A stretch of DNA of 64,000 nucleotides, from contig NZ_CP080531.1 in NCBI RefSeq assembly GCF_024746835.1, positions 930,001 to 994,000 on the forward strand, in the 5' to 3' direction. A program made the translations under genes and the position numbers. Under the pieces are notes generated by a model. It saw only the letters and a list, made by a program, of their open reading frames with translations. It made no database searches and was not told where the DNA came from. Of this stretch, positions 18,009 through 27,279 are shown piece by piece. Origin of the DNA: Mesorhizobium sp. AR02. Its GTDB lineage: Bacteria; Pseudomonadota; Alphaproteobacteria; Rhizobiales; Rhizobiaceae. Within the stretch, counting starts at the first letter, position 1. Each line of letters opens with the position of its first letter.

Positions 18009-20558
18009 TCAAAACAGGTCCCGACGTGGATTGGCTTCTTCCCAGATCCCCCTGGCCGCATTGACCAGTTGAGTGTCCAGTGAACCGGAGGCGGGGATCT
18101 TCGCCTTGAGTTGTTGGCGCAGCTCTTTCAATGCCGTCGTCTTCGCCTTTGCGCCGAATTTCGCCAAGCTCGCTGAGGCGCCAGGGAGCTCATTGCGAAG
18201 ATCGAGGGCAACGGCGAATGCAAGGAAACGTACGGCAACGGCTTGATCGGCCTTGTCGCCCTTTGCCATTTCGAGGGCCGCGCGATCATAGGCGCCGGAG
18301 TGATCGCCTCGCAAAGTCGCCAGTTCAAACAGCCTTTGCGCTTCGTCTAGGTTCTTTTCCAGGCCCACGCCGTCTCGGTACATGCGCCCAAGGCTGGCCG
18401 GGGCATATGGCTGGCCGAGATCCATGGCTTTCTGAAAAAGCGCCATCGCCGCCTTCGGGTCCTTCTCGACGCCCAGGCCGCTGGCATAGTTGCGACCGAG
18501 CAGGTTCATCGAATACATGTCCTGCCGCTCGACACCAGCCTGCAGGAAGGCAACGGCACGGGCTGGGTCGGCGTGCACGCCGTTGCGACCCTCGGTGAAG
18601 ATCGCGGCAAGCTCGTTCATGGCATAGGTGTGCCCCATCGCCGCTGCCTTCAGCAGCAGGTCGAGACCCTTGCCGGTATCGCGTTCGACATCGTAGCCGT
18701 TGAACAAGGCACGGCCCCACGCCATCATGCCATAAGGATCGCCCTTGTCGGCCGCGGCCTTGTAGAGGGCGTTGGCTTGCTTGCGGTCGATGGCCATCCC
18801 GGTTCCCGTCGCGTGCAAGTAGCCGAGTTCGTAGACGGCGCGCACATGTCCCTTTTTGGCGGCGTCTTCGATGACTGGCTTGGCTTCATCGACCTTGCCG
18901 GCCGCGAGCAGCGCCCGGCCCAGTTCGTAGCGGAAGCGGGCGACATCGGGATAGGCCTTCACCGCCGCCTCGCAGGCCTTCACCGCCTCGGCGCCGATTT
19001 CATTCGGCAGCAGGCCTGGGACGACGCCTTGCAGGTCGAGCGGCTCGCCGGCGGCCTGGTCGCAAGGATCGACGCTTGGCGACAGCTTCATGGTGGCGGG
19101 CTTGGATGAGCTGCTGTCGGCGCGGATCTCGAAGCCGACCTCGACCGGCTGGGCGGCACCGATCTGGGGTTCGTAGCGCAGCTGGTCGACCTCATCGGCC
19201 ATCAGGCTCGACTCCGGCGACAGGGCACGATCCGGCAGGGACAGGGTCCCGGTTGCCGGATAGCTCGCGAGTTTCAGGCTGACCGCGGGATCGTTTGTCG
19301 GGAAGTCCAGCTTCAGTGGAACCGGGCCGACACCGACCGGGACGCTGATCTGACGGTTTTCGATCGCCTCGGCGGCGCCGGTGATATGGATGCCCCGCTC
19401 CAGCACCTGCTGTTTCTGCTCGGTCTCGAGCGAGGCCACGATCTGTTCGCCTTGGGCGCCCTGGCCATCTTTGACACGGAACACCATGATGCCCTGGGCC
19501 TGGCCACCCCAATTGTCATGCGTGGCGTAGGCCAGCATGTCCACCTCTTCGGGCGCACCGGCACCCTTGGGCACATCCATCTTCAGGCGCGGCAGGTCCT
19601 TGCCCTCGATCGGTTCGCCGACCGCGACGGCCTTGCCGTCCAGCAGCAGGCGTCCGAGCGCAGGCGGCCTTTCGATGCTGACGGTTATCGATCCGCCATC
19701 GACATCGACCGGTTCCGGCAGGTCCAGGGCAACAGGTCCGACACCCGACGGCACCACCTTCTCCAGGACCGGCGGCAGCGAAGGCCGGCTGGCGCGGCGC
19801 ATCAGGACAACCTCGTCGATGAGTGAGGAGTTTTCCCAGGGAACCTGCTTGCCGTCGGTGGCCTCGACCACATCGCGGCGCACCGCGGCCATGACCGAGC
19901 GTATCTCCTGGTTCGGCGCCAGCGCGCGACGCGAGAATGCGGATGAAAACGGGCTGAGGTCTCCCGCGCCATCATAGGCGACCGCCCCCGGCTCGGTGGC
20001 AAAGGCAATCAGCGTGTTCAACGAGCTTTTGACCTGCGCAAGGCCGGTGTTGCCCGCCGTGATCAGCTGGTCCCTCAGCCAATAATCCTTGCGCGGAAAC
20101 GGATTGTTGCGACAGGCATCGAGGATGATCACCTGGATCTTCGATTTGGCGCGCAATTGCTGCAGGACATCGTCCAGCTTGACCGCCTGGACCTCTATGT
20201 CGGCCGCATTCTTCAGCGAGGCATCGACGGGGATCAGGAAATTCTCGCCACCGATCTGAAAGCCATGGCCGGAATAATAGACGACGGAAAGATCGGCGCC
20301 GTCGGCCGCCGCGAGGTAGTTGCGGAACTGCTCCTCGAACTGCAGCTTTGTGAGATCCTTGGCAACGAACACTTCGAAGCCGGCAAGCCGAAACGTCTTG
20401 GATACGTCCTCGGCATCCTTGTCGGGGTTCTTGAGAGCGGGGATTTCCCGGTACTCGGAATTACCGATCACCAGGGCGACCCTTCGATCGGCCGACGCAT
20501 CGAAGCTCGTCAGGGCCGCTACGAGGAAGACCGCAATCAATCCGCAAAGTCGGAGCAT
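18009..20558 (-). CDS. Exported caspase-fold protein 3 with C-terminal Sel1 repeats
   Basis: The 849-residue product has a signal peptide (cut near ASADRR at about 23), then a C14 caspase domain with the histidine in YYSGHGF (H98) and the cysteine in LDACRNNP (C149). A middle region of about 300 residues has two or three beta-sandwich-like repeats (VVPSGVGPVALDLP and SVPVGVGPVPLKLD are related). The C-terminal part at about 560-790 consists of Sel1/TPR-type repeats such as AVYELGYLHATGTG, AMNELAAIFTEGRNG, SMNLLGRNYASGLGV and APASLGRMYRDGVGL. Sel1 repeats bind other proteins. It would act in the periplasm. The stop is 15 bases before the start of the lipoprotein gene downstream. The start at 20558 gives the signal peptide directly. 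Confidence 0.88.
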   Translation of the reverse strand: MLRLCGLIAVFLVAALTSFDASADRRVALVIGNSEYREIPALKNPDKDAEDVSKTFRLAGFEVFVAKDLTKLQFEEQFRNYLAAADGADLSVVYYSGHGFQIGGENFLIPVDASLKNAADIEVQAVKLDDVLQQLRAKSKIQVIILDACRNNPFPRKDYWLRDQLITAGNTGLAQVKSSLNTLIAFATEPGAVAYDGAGDLSPFSSAFSRRALAPNQEIRSVMAAVRRDVVEATDGKQVPWENSSLIDEVVLMRRASRPSLPPVLEKVVPSGVGPVALDLPEPVDVDGGSITVSIERPPALGRLLLDGKAVAVGEPIEGKDLPRLKMDVPKGAGAPEEVDMLAYATHDNWGGQAQGIMVFRVKDGQGAQGEQIVASLETEQKQQVLERGIHITGAAEAIENRQISVPVGVGPVPLKLDFPTNDPAVSLKLASYPATGTLSLPDRALSPESSLMADEVDQLRYEPQIGAAQPVEVGFEIRADSSSSKPATMKLSPSVDPCDQAAGEPLDLQGVVPGLLPNEIGAEAVKACEAAVKAYPDVARFRYELGRALLAAGKVDEAKPVIEDAAKKGHVRAVYELGYLHATGTGMAIDRKQANALYKAAADKGDPYGMMAWGRALFNGYDVERDTGKGLDLLLKAAAMGHTYAMNELAAIFTEGRNGVHADPARAVAFLQAGVERQDMYSMNLLGRNYASGLGVEKDPKAAMALFQKAMDLGQPYAPASLGRMYRDGVGLEKNLDEAQRLFELATLRGDHSGAYDRAALEMAKGDKADQAVAVRFLAFAVALDLRNELPGASASLAKFGAKAKTTALKELRQQLKAKIPASGSLDTQLVNAARGIWEEANPRRDLF

Positions 20559-20957
20559 GGCAACTGCCTCAACCGCCGCGACCTGACGACCACAAGCTCC
20601 CCAGATTGCGGTATCAAGATCTGTTGAAGAACTCACAATCCGCCGAGACATAACGAGAACAAGAGTGAAAATCCGTCCCGCCAGCAGGCACCTTCCTCAT
20701 CCGAGTGTGTAAACTACCTCAGAGCCGAACCATCCGCAATGAGTGTCGAACCGCGTGGGTGTCAGGCTCGAGTCACAACTTTTTGAAACAGAAGGGGCCA
20801 GCAGGGCATCTCGTGTAGCAGCCACCTGCTACCAACGATGTGAATTTCGGCGCTACCTAATGTGAATGGCGGATCTGGCGATGGCAGTGTAGGGTCCGCT
20901 GCAAATAAGAATGACCGTACCCACGGCACTGCCAAGCCAACGAATCTGGGAGGATTC
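20559..20957. other. Divergent intergenic region, no gene seen
   Basis: About 400 bases separate the divergently transcribed caspase-3 gene and the small gene at 20958. No credible coding frame or structured RNA is visible. It probably holds promoters for both directions. Confidence 0.4.
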
Positions 20958-21431
20958 ATGGTCGAGATCATCTCCAAGCGGGACGGCCCGCGGCGCGAGG
21001 ATGTTCAGGTCAAGCGACTGATCGAGCAGAACCGCTCCACTATCACTCGCATTGCCGACCAGATCAGCGGCGGCGGCTACTCGGCCTCCAGGCAGCCGCG
21101 CCAGCAACCCAAGGCGGAAGGGCTGATCATCCATGTCGGCGGCAGCGCTGCAACCGCCACTGAAGCAAGCCCGTCCATCCGCGTCACCATGAACGGCCGT
21201 GTGATCTCCAAGGATCAGAACACGGGCCGCCAACTTCATCATATCGGCGATGTCCGCAACCGCGATGGCGACCAGGTCTTCGTGCTGGCAACGAAGCAGA
21301 ACGGCTTCTTCTCGCCGGTCGACGAAACCATCGCCGAGGTGCTCGCCGGGCTGGATGGATTCCGGCTGACCGCGAGCTATACCGAAGAACAGCTGGCAGC
21401 CGACATCGGCGCGAAACTCGGCATCGCCTGA
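20958..21431 (+). CDS. Hypothetical cytoplasmic protein
   Basis: The 157-residue product is not recognised. It begins MVEIISKRDGPRRED, has no signal peptide, and contains a central Gly/Ser/Gln-rich segment (SGGGYSASRQPRQQPK) followed by an alpha/beta domain with GLIIHVGGS, RVTMNGRVIS and DQVFVLATKQNGFF. ATG 20958 has a ribosome site GGGAGGA at good spacing. It lies between the T6SS accessory block and the sigma-54 regulator and could belong to either; 85 bases separate it from the regulator. Confidence 0.65.
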   Translation: MVEIISKRDGPRREDVQVKRLIEQNRSTITRIADQISGGGYSASRQPRQQPKAEGLIIHVGGSAATATEASPSIRVTMNGRVISKDQNTGRQLHHIGDVRNRDGDQVFVLATKQNGFFSPVDETIAEVLAGLDGFRLTASYTEEQLAADIGAKLGIA

Positions 21432-21516
21432 CGGCAGCTGTTGGGCGTCGCTGCGCACGTCCAATCCGCGACGGCATACAGAAATGGCATACCTCAAAAG
21501 GTACTGTGATGACTGA

Positions 21517-23595
21517 ATGAGACACGCGAGCGGCCCCAATCCGATGAAAACCGATGCTCTTGCGACGCATGCGTCGATGGCCACCGGACGACTGGTTCTG
21601 GACAGGATCGACTATGACGAGCGCGCGACGATGCGGGCGTGGGAGAGTTTTCTTTCCGACGAACCGACATCCGCGCGCGATCCGGTCCATGTACGCTCGC
21701 TGATCCACGATTCCTGGTATCGCAGCGCCACCGGCGGCATCAATGCGCAAGGCATCGAAGCGCCGCTGAGCAGCGATCGCGACGAGATCGAATATCTGAC
21801 CCGCGCCAATGCCGAGCTACTTTCGGCGGCGCGCCGGTCGTTCGCCTCGCTTGGCCAGCTGCTGGACGGGACAGGCGCGATGCTGGTGCTCGCCGACAGC
21901 GACGGCGTGCTGATCGACGCCATCGGTGACAAGAAGACGCTGCATGACGGCATGGATATCCACCTCGCCATCGGCGGCAAATGGAACGAGGGCGCCGTCG
22001 GCACCAACGGCATCGGCACGGCGCTGTGGACCGGTGAGCCCACTTTCGTTCACGCGGCCGAGCATTTCTGCGCCGGCATCAAATCCTGGACCTGCGCCGG
22101 CGCGCCGATCCGCGATCCGCTGGACGGCAAGATCATCGGCGTCGTCGACCTGTCGGGCTATTCGCCGATCTTCCGGCCGCACAACACCGCACTTGTCGCC
22201 GCCACTGCCAGGCAGATCGAAAAGGCGCTGGCCGAGCAGCAGCAGGAGCAGCGCACGCGCCTGCTCGAGGCCTTCATTTCCTCGGCGCCCAGCTATCGTC
22301 GGAAAGACGGCTTGGTGATCGTCGATCATCGCGGCCGCGCCATCTTCTGCAACAATGTGCCCAATGGCGACACGACGGAGATGATGGACGGCCCGATGGA
22401 ACCAGGGCGTGGCCGCTGGCTCATGAACCTGCCGGCCTCCGGCTCGGACACCGATCTGGCCAACGCACTGCCGCCGCACCTGCGCTCCTGCCACGTCACG
22501 CCGCTGAAGCTCGACGGCGACCTGCGGGGTGCCGCCCTGGTGTTCCCCTCGGTGCCGGCCGTCTCCAGCATGACGGTGATCCGCCGGGAGGAGAACAAAC
22601 ACCTGCGAACAGCCGCGGCGATGATTGTCGGCGAAAGCGAAAAGCTGCTGGCTGCCGTCGACATCGCCTCCCGGGTGGCCGGGTCGAATGGTGTCACCTC
22701 GCTGCTGATCGAAGGCGAAACCGGCGTCGGAAAGGAGCTGTTCGCGCGGCTTGTGCATGCCGGCAGCCGGCGCAGCGAAAACGACCCGTTCATCGCCATG
22801 AACTGTGGCGCGATCACCAAGGAATTGTTCGGCAGCGAATTGTTCGGCCACGTCGCCGGCGCCTTTACCGGCGCTTCGCGCGACGGCAAGCCGGGCATCT
22901 TCGAACTCGCCAATGGCGGCGTGCTCAGCCTTGACGAAATCGGCGAGTTGCCGCTCGAAATCCAGCCTTTCCTGTTGCGTGTCCTGGAAGAGCGCGTGGT
23001 CCACCGCATCGGCGACTCCAGGGGACGGCCGGTGGATGTGCGACTGGTCGCCTCGACCAATCGCGACCTCAAGCAAGAGGTGGCGGCCGGGCGCTTCCGC
23101 AGCGATCTCTACTACCGCATCGGCGCGGTCTCGATTCATGTCCCGGCGCTGCGCGAGCGTGGCGACGACGTGCTGCTGCTGATCGAGCATTTCAATCGGC
23201 AGATCGCGAAGCTGGCCGGCAATGACCCGCTGGAGTTTTCGAACGAAGCGCTCGACGCGCTGCTGGCCTATCGCTGGCCGGGCAATGTGCGCGAACTGAA
23301 GAACCTGGTCGAGCGCCTGCACATACTGGCGCGCGGCGGCACGATCGAACTCCAGGATCTTCCCGGGGAAATCAGTGCCGGCGATCGCGGCGGCATGCCC
23401 ACGCACAGCGACCATCCCGCCACCATGCTCGAAGCCCCTGTATGTACCTTCGAGGATGCGGAGCGCCAGGCGATCAAGAATGCGCTTGCCGCCGAGAGCG
23501 GCAATCTCAGCAAGGTTGCGCTGCGGCTCGGCATTTCACGGCCGACGCTCTATCGCAAGCTCGGCCAATACGGCATCCGACGCGGCTTTCTCTGA
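21517..23595 (+). CDS. Sigma-54-dependent activator of the AcoR type, probable regulator of the monooxygenase operon
   Basis: The 692-residue protein has an N-terminal GAF-type sensor region (about 75-240, with GTNGIGTALWTGEP and FCAGIKSWTCAGAPI). A sigma-54-interacting AAA+ domain at about 370-600 has Walker A GETGVGKE starting near residue 400 and the sigma-54 contact loop GAFTGA at 448-453. A Fis-type helix-turn-helix lies at the end (LSKVALRLGISRPTLYRKLGQ). The domain order matches AcoR-type activators of acetoin, propane and phenol pathways. A good sigma-54 promoter lies before prmA, so this protein is the natural activator; effector and target are inferred. ATG 21517 or 21544 could be the start. 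It converges with the last gene of the operon it probably controls. Confidence 0.92.
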   Translation: MRHASGPNPMKTDALATHASMATGRLVLDRIDYDERATMRAWESFLSDEPTSARDPVHVRSLIHDSWYRSATGGINAQGIEAPLSSDRDEIEYLTRANAELLSAARRSFASLGQLLDGTGAMLVLADSDGVLIDAIGDKKTLHDGMDIHLAIGGKWNEGAVGTNGIGTALWTGEPTFVHAAEHFCAGIKSWTCAGAPIRDPLDGKIIGVVDLSGYSPIFRPHNTALVAATARQIEKALAEQQQEQRTRLLEAFISSAPSYRRKDGLVIVDHRGRAIFCNNVPNGDTTEMMDGPMEPGRGRWLMNLPASGSDTDLANALPPHLRSCHVTPLKLDGDLRGAALVFPSVPAVSSMTVIRREENKHLRTAAAMIVGESEKLLAAVDIASRVAGSNGVTSLLIEGETGVGKELFARLVHAGSRRSENDPFIAMNCGAITKELFGSELFGHVAGAFTGASRDGKPGIFELANGGVLSLDEIGELPLEIQPFLLRVLEERVVHRIGDSRGRPVDVRLVASTNRDLKQEVAAGRFRSDLYYRIGAVSIHVPALRERGDDVLLLIEHFNRQIAKLAGNDPLEFSNEALDALLAYRWPGNVRELKNLVERLHILARGGTIELQDLPGEISAGDRGGMPTHSDHPATMLEAPVCTFEDAERQAIKNALAAESGNLSKVALRLGISRPTLYRKLGQYGIRRGFL

Positions 23596-23611
23596 AACGC
23601 AGCACAAAAGA

Positions 23612-23637
23612 AACCCATGGCATTTGCGCCATGGGTT
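23612..23637 (-). terminator. Rho-independent terminator of the prm operon
   Basis: AACCCATGGC (23612-23621) pairs perfectly with GCCATGGGTT (23628-23637) around a six-base loop. Read on the minus strand, the hairpin is followed by TTTCTTTTGT, a T-rich run, 48 bases after the alcohol dehydrogenase stop. It sits between convergent operons and may weakly stop plus-strand transcripts too. Confidence 0.7.
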
Positions 23638-23685
23638 GGGGAATGGTGGCCGATAGATCAGGCTGGTGGCCCGCCTCCGGATGCC

Positions 23686-24729
23686 TCAGGGCACGATGAC
23701 ACCGCGACCGGTGAACCGGCGGTTCTTGAAATCATCGAGCGCGGTGTTGATGCTGGCGAGGTTGTACTCGGTGTAGTGCATCTTCACCTTGCCGTCGGCG
23801 TTGAGCTCCATCAGTTCGACAAGCTCGGTGAAATTGCCGACCAGGCTGCCGCCGATGTTGATCTCCTCGATAACGAGATGCGCGGTCGGCACGTTGATGT
23901 TGCCGCCATAGCCGACGACGAACAGCTGACCGCCCTTGCGCACCATCTTCCAGCAGATGTTCTCGACGCCGAGTTCACCGACGAAGTCGATGACCACATG
24001 GGCGCCACCGCCGGTGATCTGGCTGACCTCTTCGATAACATTCGGTCCGCCATCGAGGATGAAATCGGCGCCGAGATCCTTGGCCAGCACCCGCGCCGCC
24101 GGCTCGCGATCGACGGCGATGATGCGGCAGCCTGAAATCGCGTGCAGCGATTGCAGCGCGATGTGGCCGAGCCCGCCTATACCGAGCAGCACGCAGTAAC
24201 TCCCCGGCCGCAGCAGCTTTGCAGCGCGCTTGGCGGCGCGGTAAGCGGTTATGCCGGCGTCCGCCAGCGGCGCCACTTCGATCGGCGTGATGTTGGCATT
24301 GAGCTTGATCAGCGAGCGCTCGCTGGTGATGAAGTACTCGGCAAAACCGCCATTCATGCCGAGGCCGGGGAATTGGCCGTTGTCGCAATACATGTCCTCG
24401 CCATGGCGGCAGTTGAGGCAGATGCCGCATGAGCGGAAGGGATGGCAGATCACCGCGTCGCCGCGCTTGACCGACCTGACGCCGCTGCCGACCTCCTCGA
24501 CCCAGCCGGCATTTTCGTGACCCATGATGTAGGGCAACAGCGTGCCCTCGGGATCCATGGTCGGCTTCCACACGCCCTCGATGATGTGCAGGTCGGTGCG
24601 GCAAAGACCGGCGGCCCCCACCCGCACAATCACCTCGTCGGGCGCGGTGATGGTCGGCGCCTTGACCTCCTCGATCTTGAGCTGGACGTTCATCTTCGGG
24701 TCGTATTCGTAGAGTCTGGCAGCTTTCAT
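23686..24729 (-). CDS. Zinc-dependent alcohol dehydrogenase of the monooxygenase operon
   Basis: The 347-residue enzyme is a medium-chain zinc alcohol dehydrogenase. It has the catalytic-zinc motif GHENAGWVEEVGSGV, the structural-zinc cysteines in CGICLNCRHGEDMYC and the nucleotide-binding loop GIGGLGHIAL. It would oxidise the alcohol made by the monooxygenase (for example propan-2-ol to acetone, or propan-1-ol to the aldehyde) using NAD(P). It is the last gene of the minus-strand operon, 38 bases after groEL, and is followed by a terminator. Such dehydrogenases accompany propane monooxygenase genes in actinobacteria. The family is certain; the substrate is inferred from neighbours. Confidence 0.92.
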   Translation of the reverse strand: MKAARLYEYDPKMNVQLKIEEVKAPTITAPDEVIVRVGAAGLCRTDLHIIEGVWKPTMDPEGTLLPYIMGHENAGWVEEVGSGVRSVKRGDAVICHPFRSCGICLNCRHGEDMYCDNGQFPGLGMNGGFAEYFITSERSLIKLNANITPIEVAPLADAGITAYRAAKRAAKLLRPGSYCVLLGIGGLGHIALQSLHAISGCRIIAVDREPAARVLAKDLGADFILDGGPNVIEEVSQITGGGAHVVIDFVGELGVENICWKMVRKGGQLFVVGYGGNINVPTAHLVIEEINIGGSLVGNFTELVELMELNADGKVKMHYTEYNLASINTALDDFKNRRFTGRGVIVP

Positions 24730-24767
24730 CGTCGTATCCCTTCAACGTCGAGATTGTCTGGATTGCT

Positions 24768-26399
24768 TCAGGCGCGGCCGAGCTTTTCGGAACCGCCGCC
24801 ACGCGCCGGACCGGCCGTCGGATCCTCATCCTCGGCAAGATCGCCAATCAGCGTTTCGGTGGTCAGGATCAGCGTCGCCACGGAAGCCGCGTTGGCGAGC
24901 GCTGTGTAGGTGACACGAACGGGATCGATGATCCCTGCCTCGAACATGTTCTGATACGCACCGGTCGATGCGTTGTAGCCGTAGCCGCCATTGATGCGGG
25001 TAACCTCGATCACCACAGCTTCGGGATCGGCGCCGGCATTGGCGGCGATGCGCCACAGCGGCCGCGACAGCACCGACCGCACCAGGCGCACCCCCTCGGC
25101 GACATCGCCGTCGACGCCGGCCGCCACCTTGTCGAGCAGCGGCGCGATCTGGGCGAGTGCCGAGCCGCCGCCGGCGACCACGCCCTCTTCGGATGCTGCG
25201 CGCACCGCGTTCAGCGAATCCTCGATCAGCTGGATGGTCCGCTTCTGCTCGACCGGCGTGACGCCGCCGGCATAGAGGATCGCGGTGCCACCGGAGAGCT
25301 TGGCAAGGCGTTCGCGCAGCTTGTCCTGGTCGATGTTCGGCGGCGAGGCTTCATACTGCCGCTGCACCTGGGCGCGGCGCGAGGCGATGGCCGCATGGTC
25401 GCCGCCGCCACGAATGATCGAGGTGTAGGACGAACTGGTCTTCACCCGGTCGGCCGTACCAAGATCCTCAGCGGTGACATCCTCCAGCCGGCCGCCGAGA
25501 TCGCGCGCAATCACCTTGCCGCCGGTGATGATGGCCAGATCCTCCATCATCGCCTTGCGCCAATGGCCATATTCCGGTGGGTGGACGACGAGGTATCGTC
25601 CCGGCCCCTGCTTGCCGAGCAGCGTCACCACCACTTCCGGCGACATTTCCTCGGACACGATCAGCAGCGGCCGACCGGCCTCGTCGGCGATGCGGCGGAC
25701 CGCATCGAGCTGCTCGGGTTCCTTGATCTTGAGATCGGTCATCAGGATGTACGGCCGCTCGAGCACGGCCTCCATCTTCTCCTGGTCGGTCACCATGTGA
25801 TGCGAGAGATAGCCGCGTTCGAAGGACATGCCCTCAACGACATCGAGCGTGGTCTCGGTGGTGACGCTGAAGTCGGTGGTGATGACGCCTTCGGCGCCGA
25901 CCCGCTGATGGGCTTCCGCCACCAGCGCGCCAAGCTTGGTATTGGTCGCGGCGATATTAGCGACCGAGGCCAGGATGCCATTGCCCTTTGCCGGCTTGGC
26001 GGAAGCCTTGAGTGCCGCCACCACCGCCGCCACGGCCAGGTCGATGCCCTTGCAAAGATCGACGGATTTCACGCCGCGCTCATTCGCCTCGACGCCACCC
26101 TGGATGAGCGCGTTGGCCAGCACGATGGCCGTCGTGGTGCCGTCGCCGGCGATCTCGTTGGTCTGCATCGACACTTCGCGGACCACTTGCGCGCCCATGT
26201 TTTCGAAACGGTCATGCAGCTCGATCTCGGAAGCGATGCTGACGCCGTCGCGGGTCACCATCGGCGTGCCGATCGGCCGGTCGATCATGGCGTTCATGCC
26301 TTTGGGGCCGAGCGTCGGCTCGACGGCGGCGGCGAGCCGGAAGACACCGCGGGCGAGCGCACGGCGGGCCTCGGAATTGTGAAGCATTATCTTGGGCAT
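24768..26399 (-). CDS. GroEL-type chaperonin dedicated to the diiron monooxygenase (MimG-like)
   Basis: The 543-residue protein is a full-length Hsp60 with the nucleotide-binding segment NEIAGDGTTTAIVLA and the hinge pattern EGVVAGGGSAL. It lacks the usual Gly-Gly-Met repeat tail and ends in an acidic segment and GGGSEKLGRA, and it is clearly diverged from housekeeping GroEL. A GroEL paralogue in mim/prm operons of actinobacteria (mimG) is needed to fold the large hydroxylase subunit, and the same job is likely here. No groES lies nearby, so it must share one. ATG 26399 is preceded by AAGGAGGAAT; a longer in-frame leader is unlikely. Confidence 0.92.
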   Translation of the reverse strand: MPKIMLHNSEARRALARGVFRLAAAVEPTLGPKGMNAMIDRPIGTPMVTRDGVSIASEIELHDRFENMGAQVVREVSMQTNEIAGDGTTTAIVLANALIQGGVEANERGVKSVDLCKGIDLAVAAVVAALKASAKPAKGNGILASVANIAATNTKLGALVAEAHQRVGAEGVITTDFSVTTETTLDVVEGMSFERGYLSHHMVTDQEKMEAVLERPYILMTDLKIKEPEQLDAVRRIADEAGRPLLIVSEEMSPEVVVTLLGKQGPGRYLVVHPPEYGHWRKAMMEDLAIITGGKVIARDLGGRLEDVTAEDLGTADRVKTSSSYTSIIRGGGDHAAIASRRAQVQRQYEASPPNIDQDKLRERLAKLSGGTAILYAGGVTPVEQKRTIQLIEDSLNAVRAASEEGVVAGGGSALAQIAPLLDKVAAGVDGDVAEGVRLVRSVLSRPLWRIAANAGADPEAVVIEVTRINGGYGYNASTGAYQNMFEAGIIDPVRVTYTALANAASVATLILTTETLIGDLAEDEDPTAGPARGGGSEKLGRA

Positions 26400-26476
26400 G
26401 ATTCCTCCTTCCGCCTTACGGGCGGGTTGTTGGTTAGGGGCCTCGTGCAAGGGAGGCCGTTGCTGTCGGCTCTGCT

Positions 26477-27274
26477 TCAGGCGGTCGGCGCGGTTCGTGC
26501 CGGCACGCGATCCATGATGAAATCGACCAGCGTCGGTTCGCCGTCGACCACATCCAGTTCCTTGTATCGGGTCTGCTTGAGCCCCCGGCACAGCGCGCCG
26601 TTGAACTCCATGTTGATGCGCACACCGCGCAGTTCGGCGAGATGGGCGCTGAGCGCGCCAGGCGGGATGCGCTGCCCGTCCCAGGTCACGAACACGGGAT
26701 CATCCGCCCGCCGGTCGGGAAACCGCTCGAGCAGAGCCGCCCGGTATCGCGGCTTCTGCTTAGCCGCCTCGCCCGGCTCGAACCGGGCGACGTCGTAGGC
26801 CGGCAGGTCCATGCCGACAATTTCGCGATCCGTCAGGCCGTGCGCCTTGAGGCCGCGCAGGATTGCCTCCTGGCGCCGCTTGAAGGCCTTCATCGCAAAG
26901 GTTTCGCGCAAGCCGCCGAGATCCTGATCCTCGGCAAGCACGGCGAAGATGTCGCCGAATGTCTTGCCTTCCGCCATGCCGCGATTGACCTCGTCCGCGC
27001 ACATGTGGTCATGCAGCTTGACGCGATAGGCCGGCGCCCAGGAGAGCTGGTCGAGCGCCTTGCGCACACCGTCCAGCATCAGGAACGCGAAGTTGGGCGA
27101 GCACCAGTAGGTCGGCAGGCGGAAGTCTATCTCCACGCTGCCATCGCCCTTCACTTCGCCCCGCTCGACGAAGCCCATCTCGGTGATGGGTTCGTCGAGT
27201 TCCGGGTCGTTGACCTCACCAAGGCGCCGCCAGAGTTCCTTCTGGCAGTCGCCGGAAACATTGGCGGTTGCCAT
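26477..27274 (-). CDS. DUF59/MIP18-type protein of the monooxygenase operon
   Basis: The 265-residue protein opens with a DUF59 (PaaD/SufT-like) domain of about 100 residues, pattern LWRRLGEVNDPELDEPITEMGFV and RLPTYWCSPNFAF, with a cysteine where metal-handling members have one. A helical region follows with AMKAFKRRQEAILRGL and a C-terminal part I do not recognise. DUF59 proteins help insert iron-sulfur clusters or metals, so it may assist metal loading of the diiron hydroxylase or the reductase. It begins five bases after the amidohydrolase stop and ends 77 bases before groEL. Similar hypothetical genes occupy this place in mim operons from memory; the function is inferred. Confidence 0.75.
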   Translation of the reverse strand: MATANVSGDCQKELWRRLGEVNDPELDEPITEMGFVERGEVKGDGSVEIDFRLPTYWCSPNFAFLMLDGVRKALDQLSWAPAYRVKLHDHMCADEVNRGMAEGKTFGDIFAVLAEDQDLGGLRETFAMKAFKRRQEAILRGLKAHGLTDREIVGMDLPAYDVARFEPGEAAKQKPRYRAALLERFPDRRADDPVFVTWDGQRIPPGALSAHLAELRGVRINMEFNGALCRGLKQTRYKELDVVDGEPTLVDFIMDRVPARTAPTA

Positions 27275-27279
27275 GGCCC

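Noticed and set aside
21817..23415. 532-codon minus-strand frame opposite the sigma-54 activator
   Set aside because: It mirrors the codon structure of the activator gene, and the predicted product resembles no protein.
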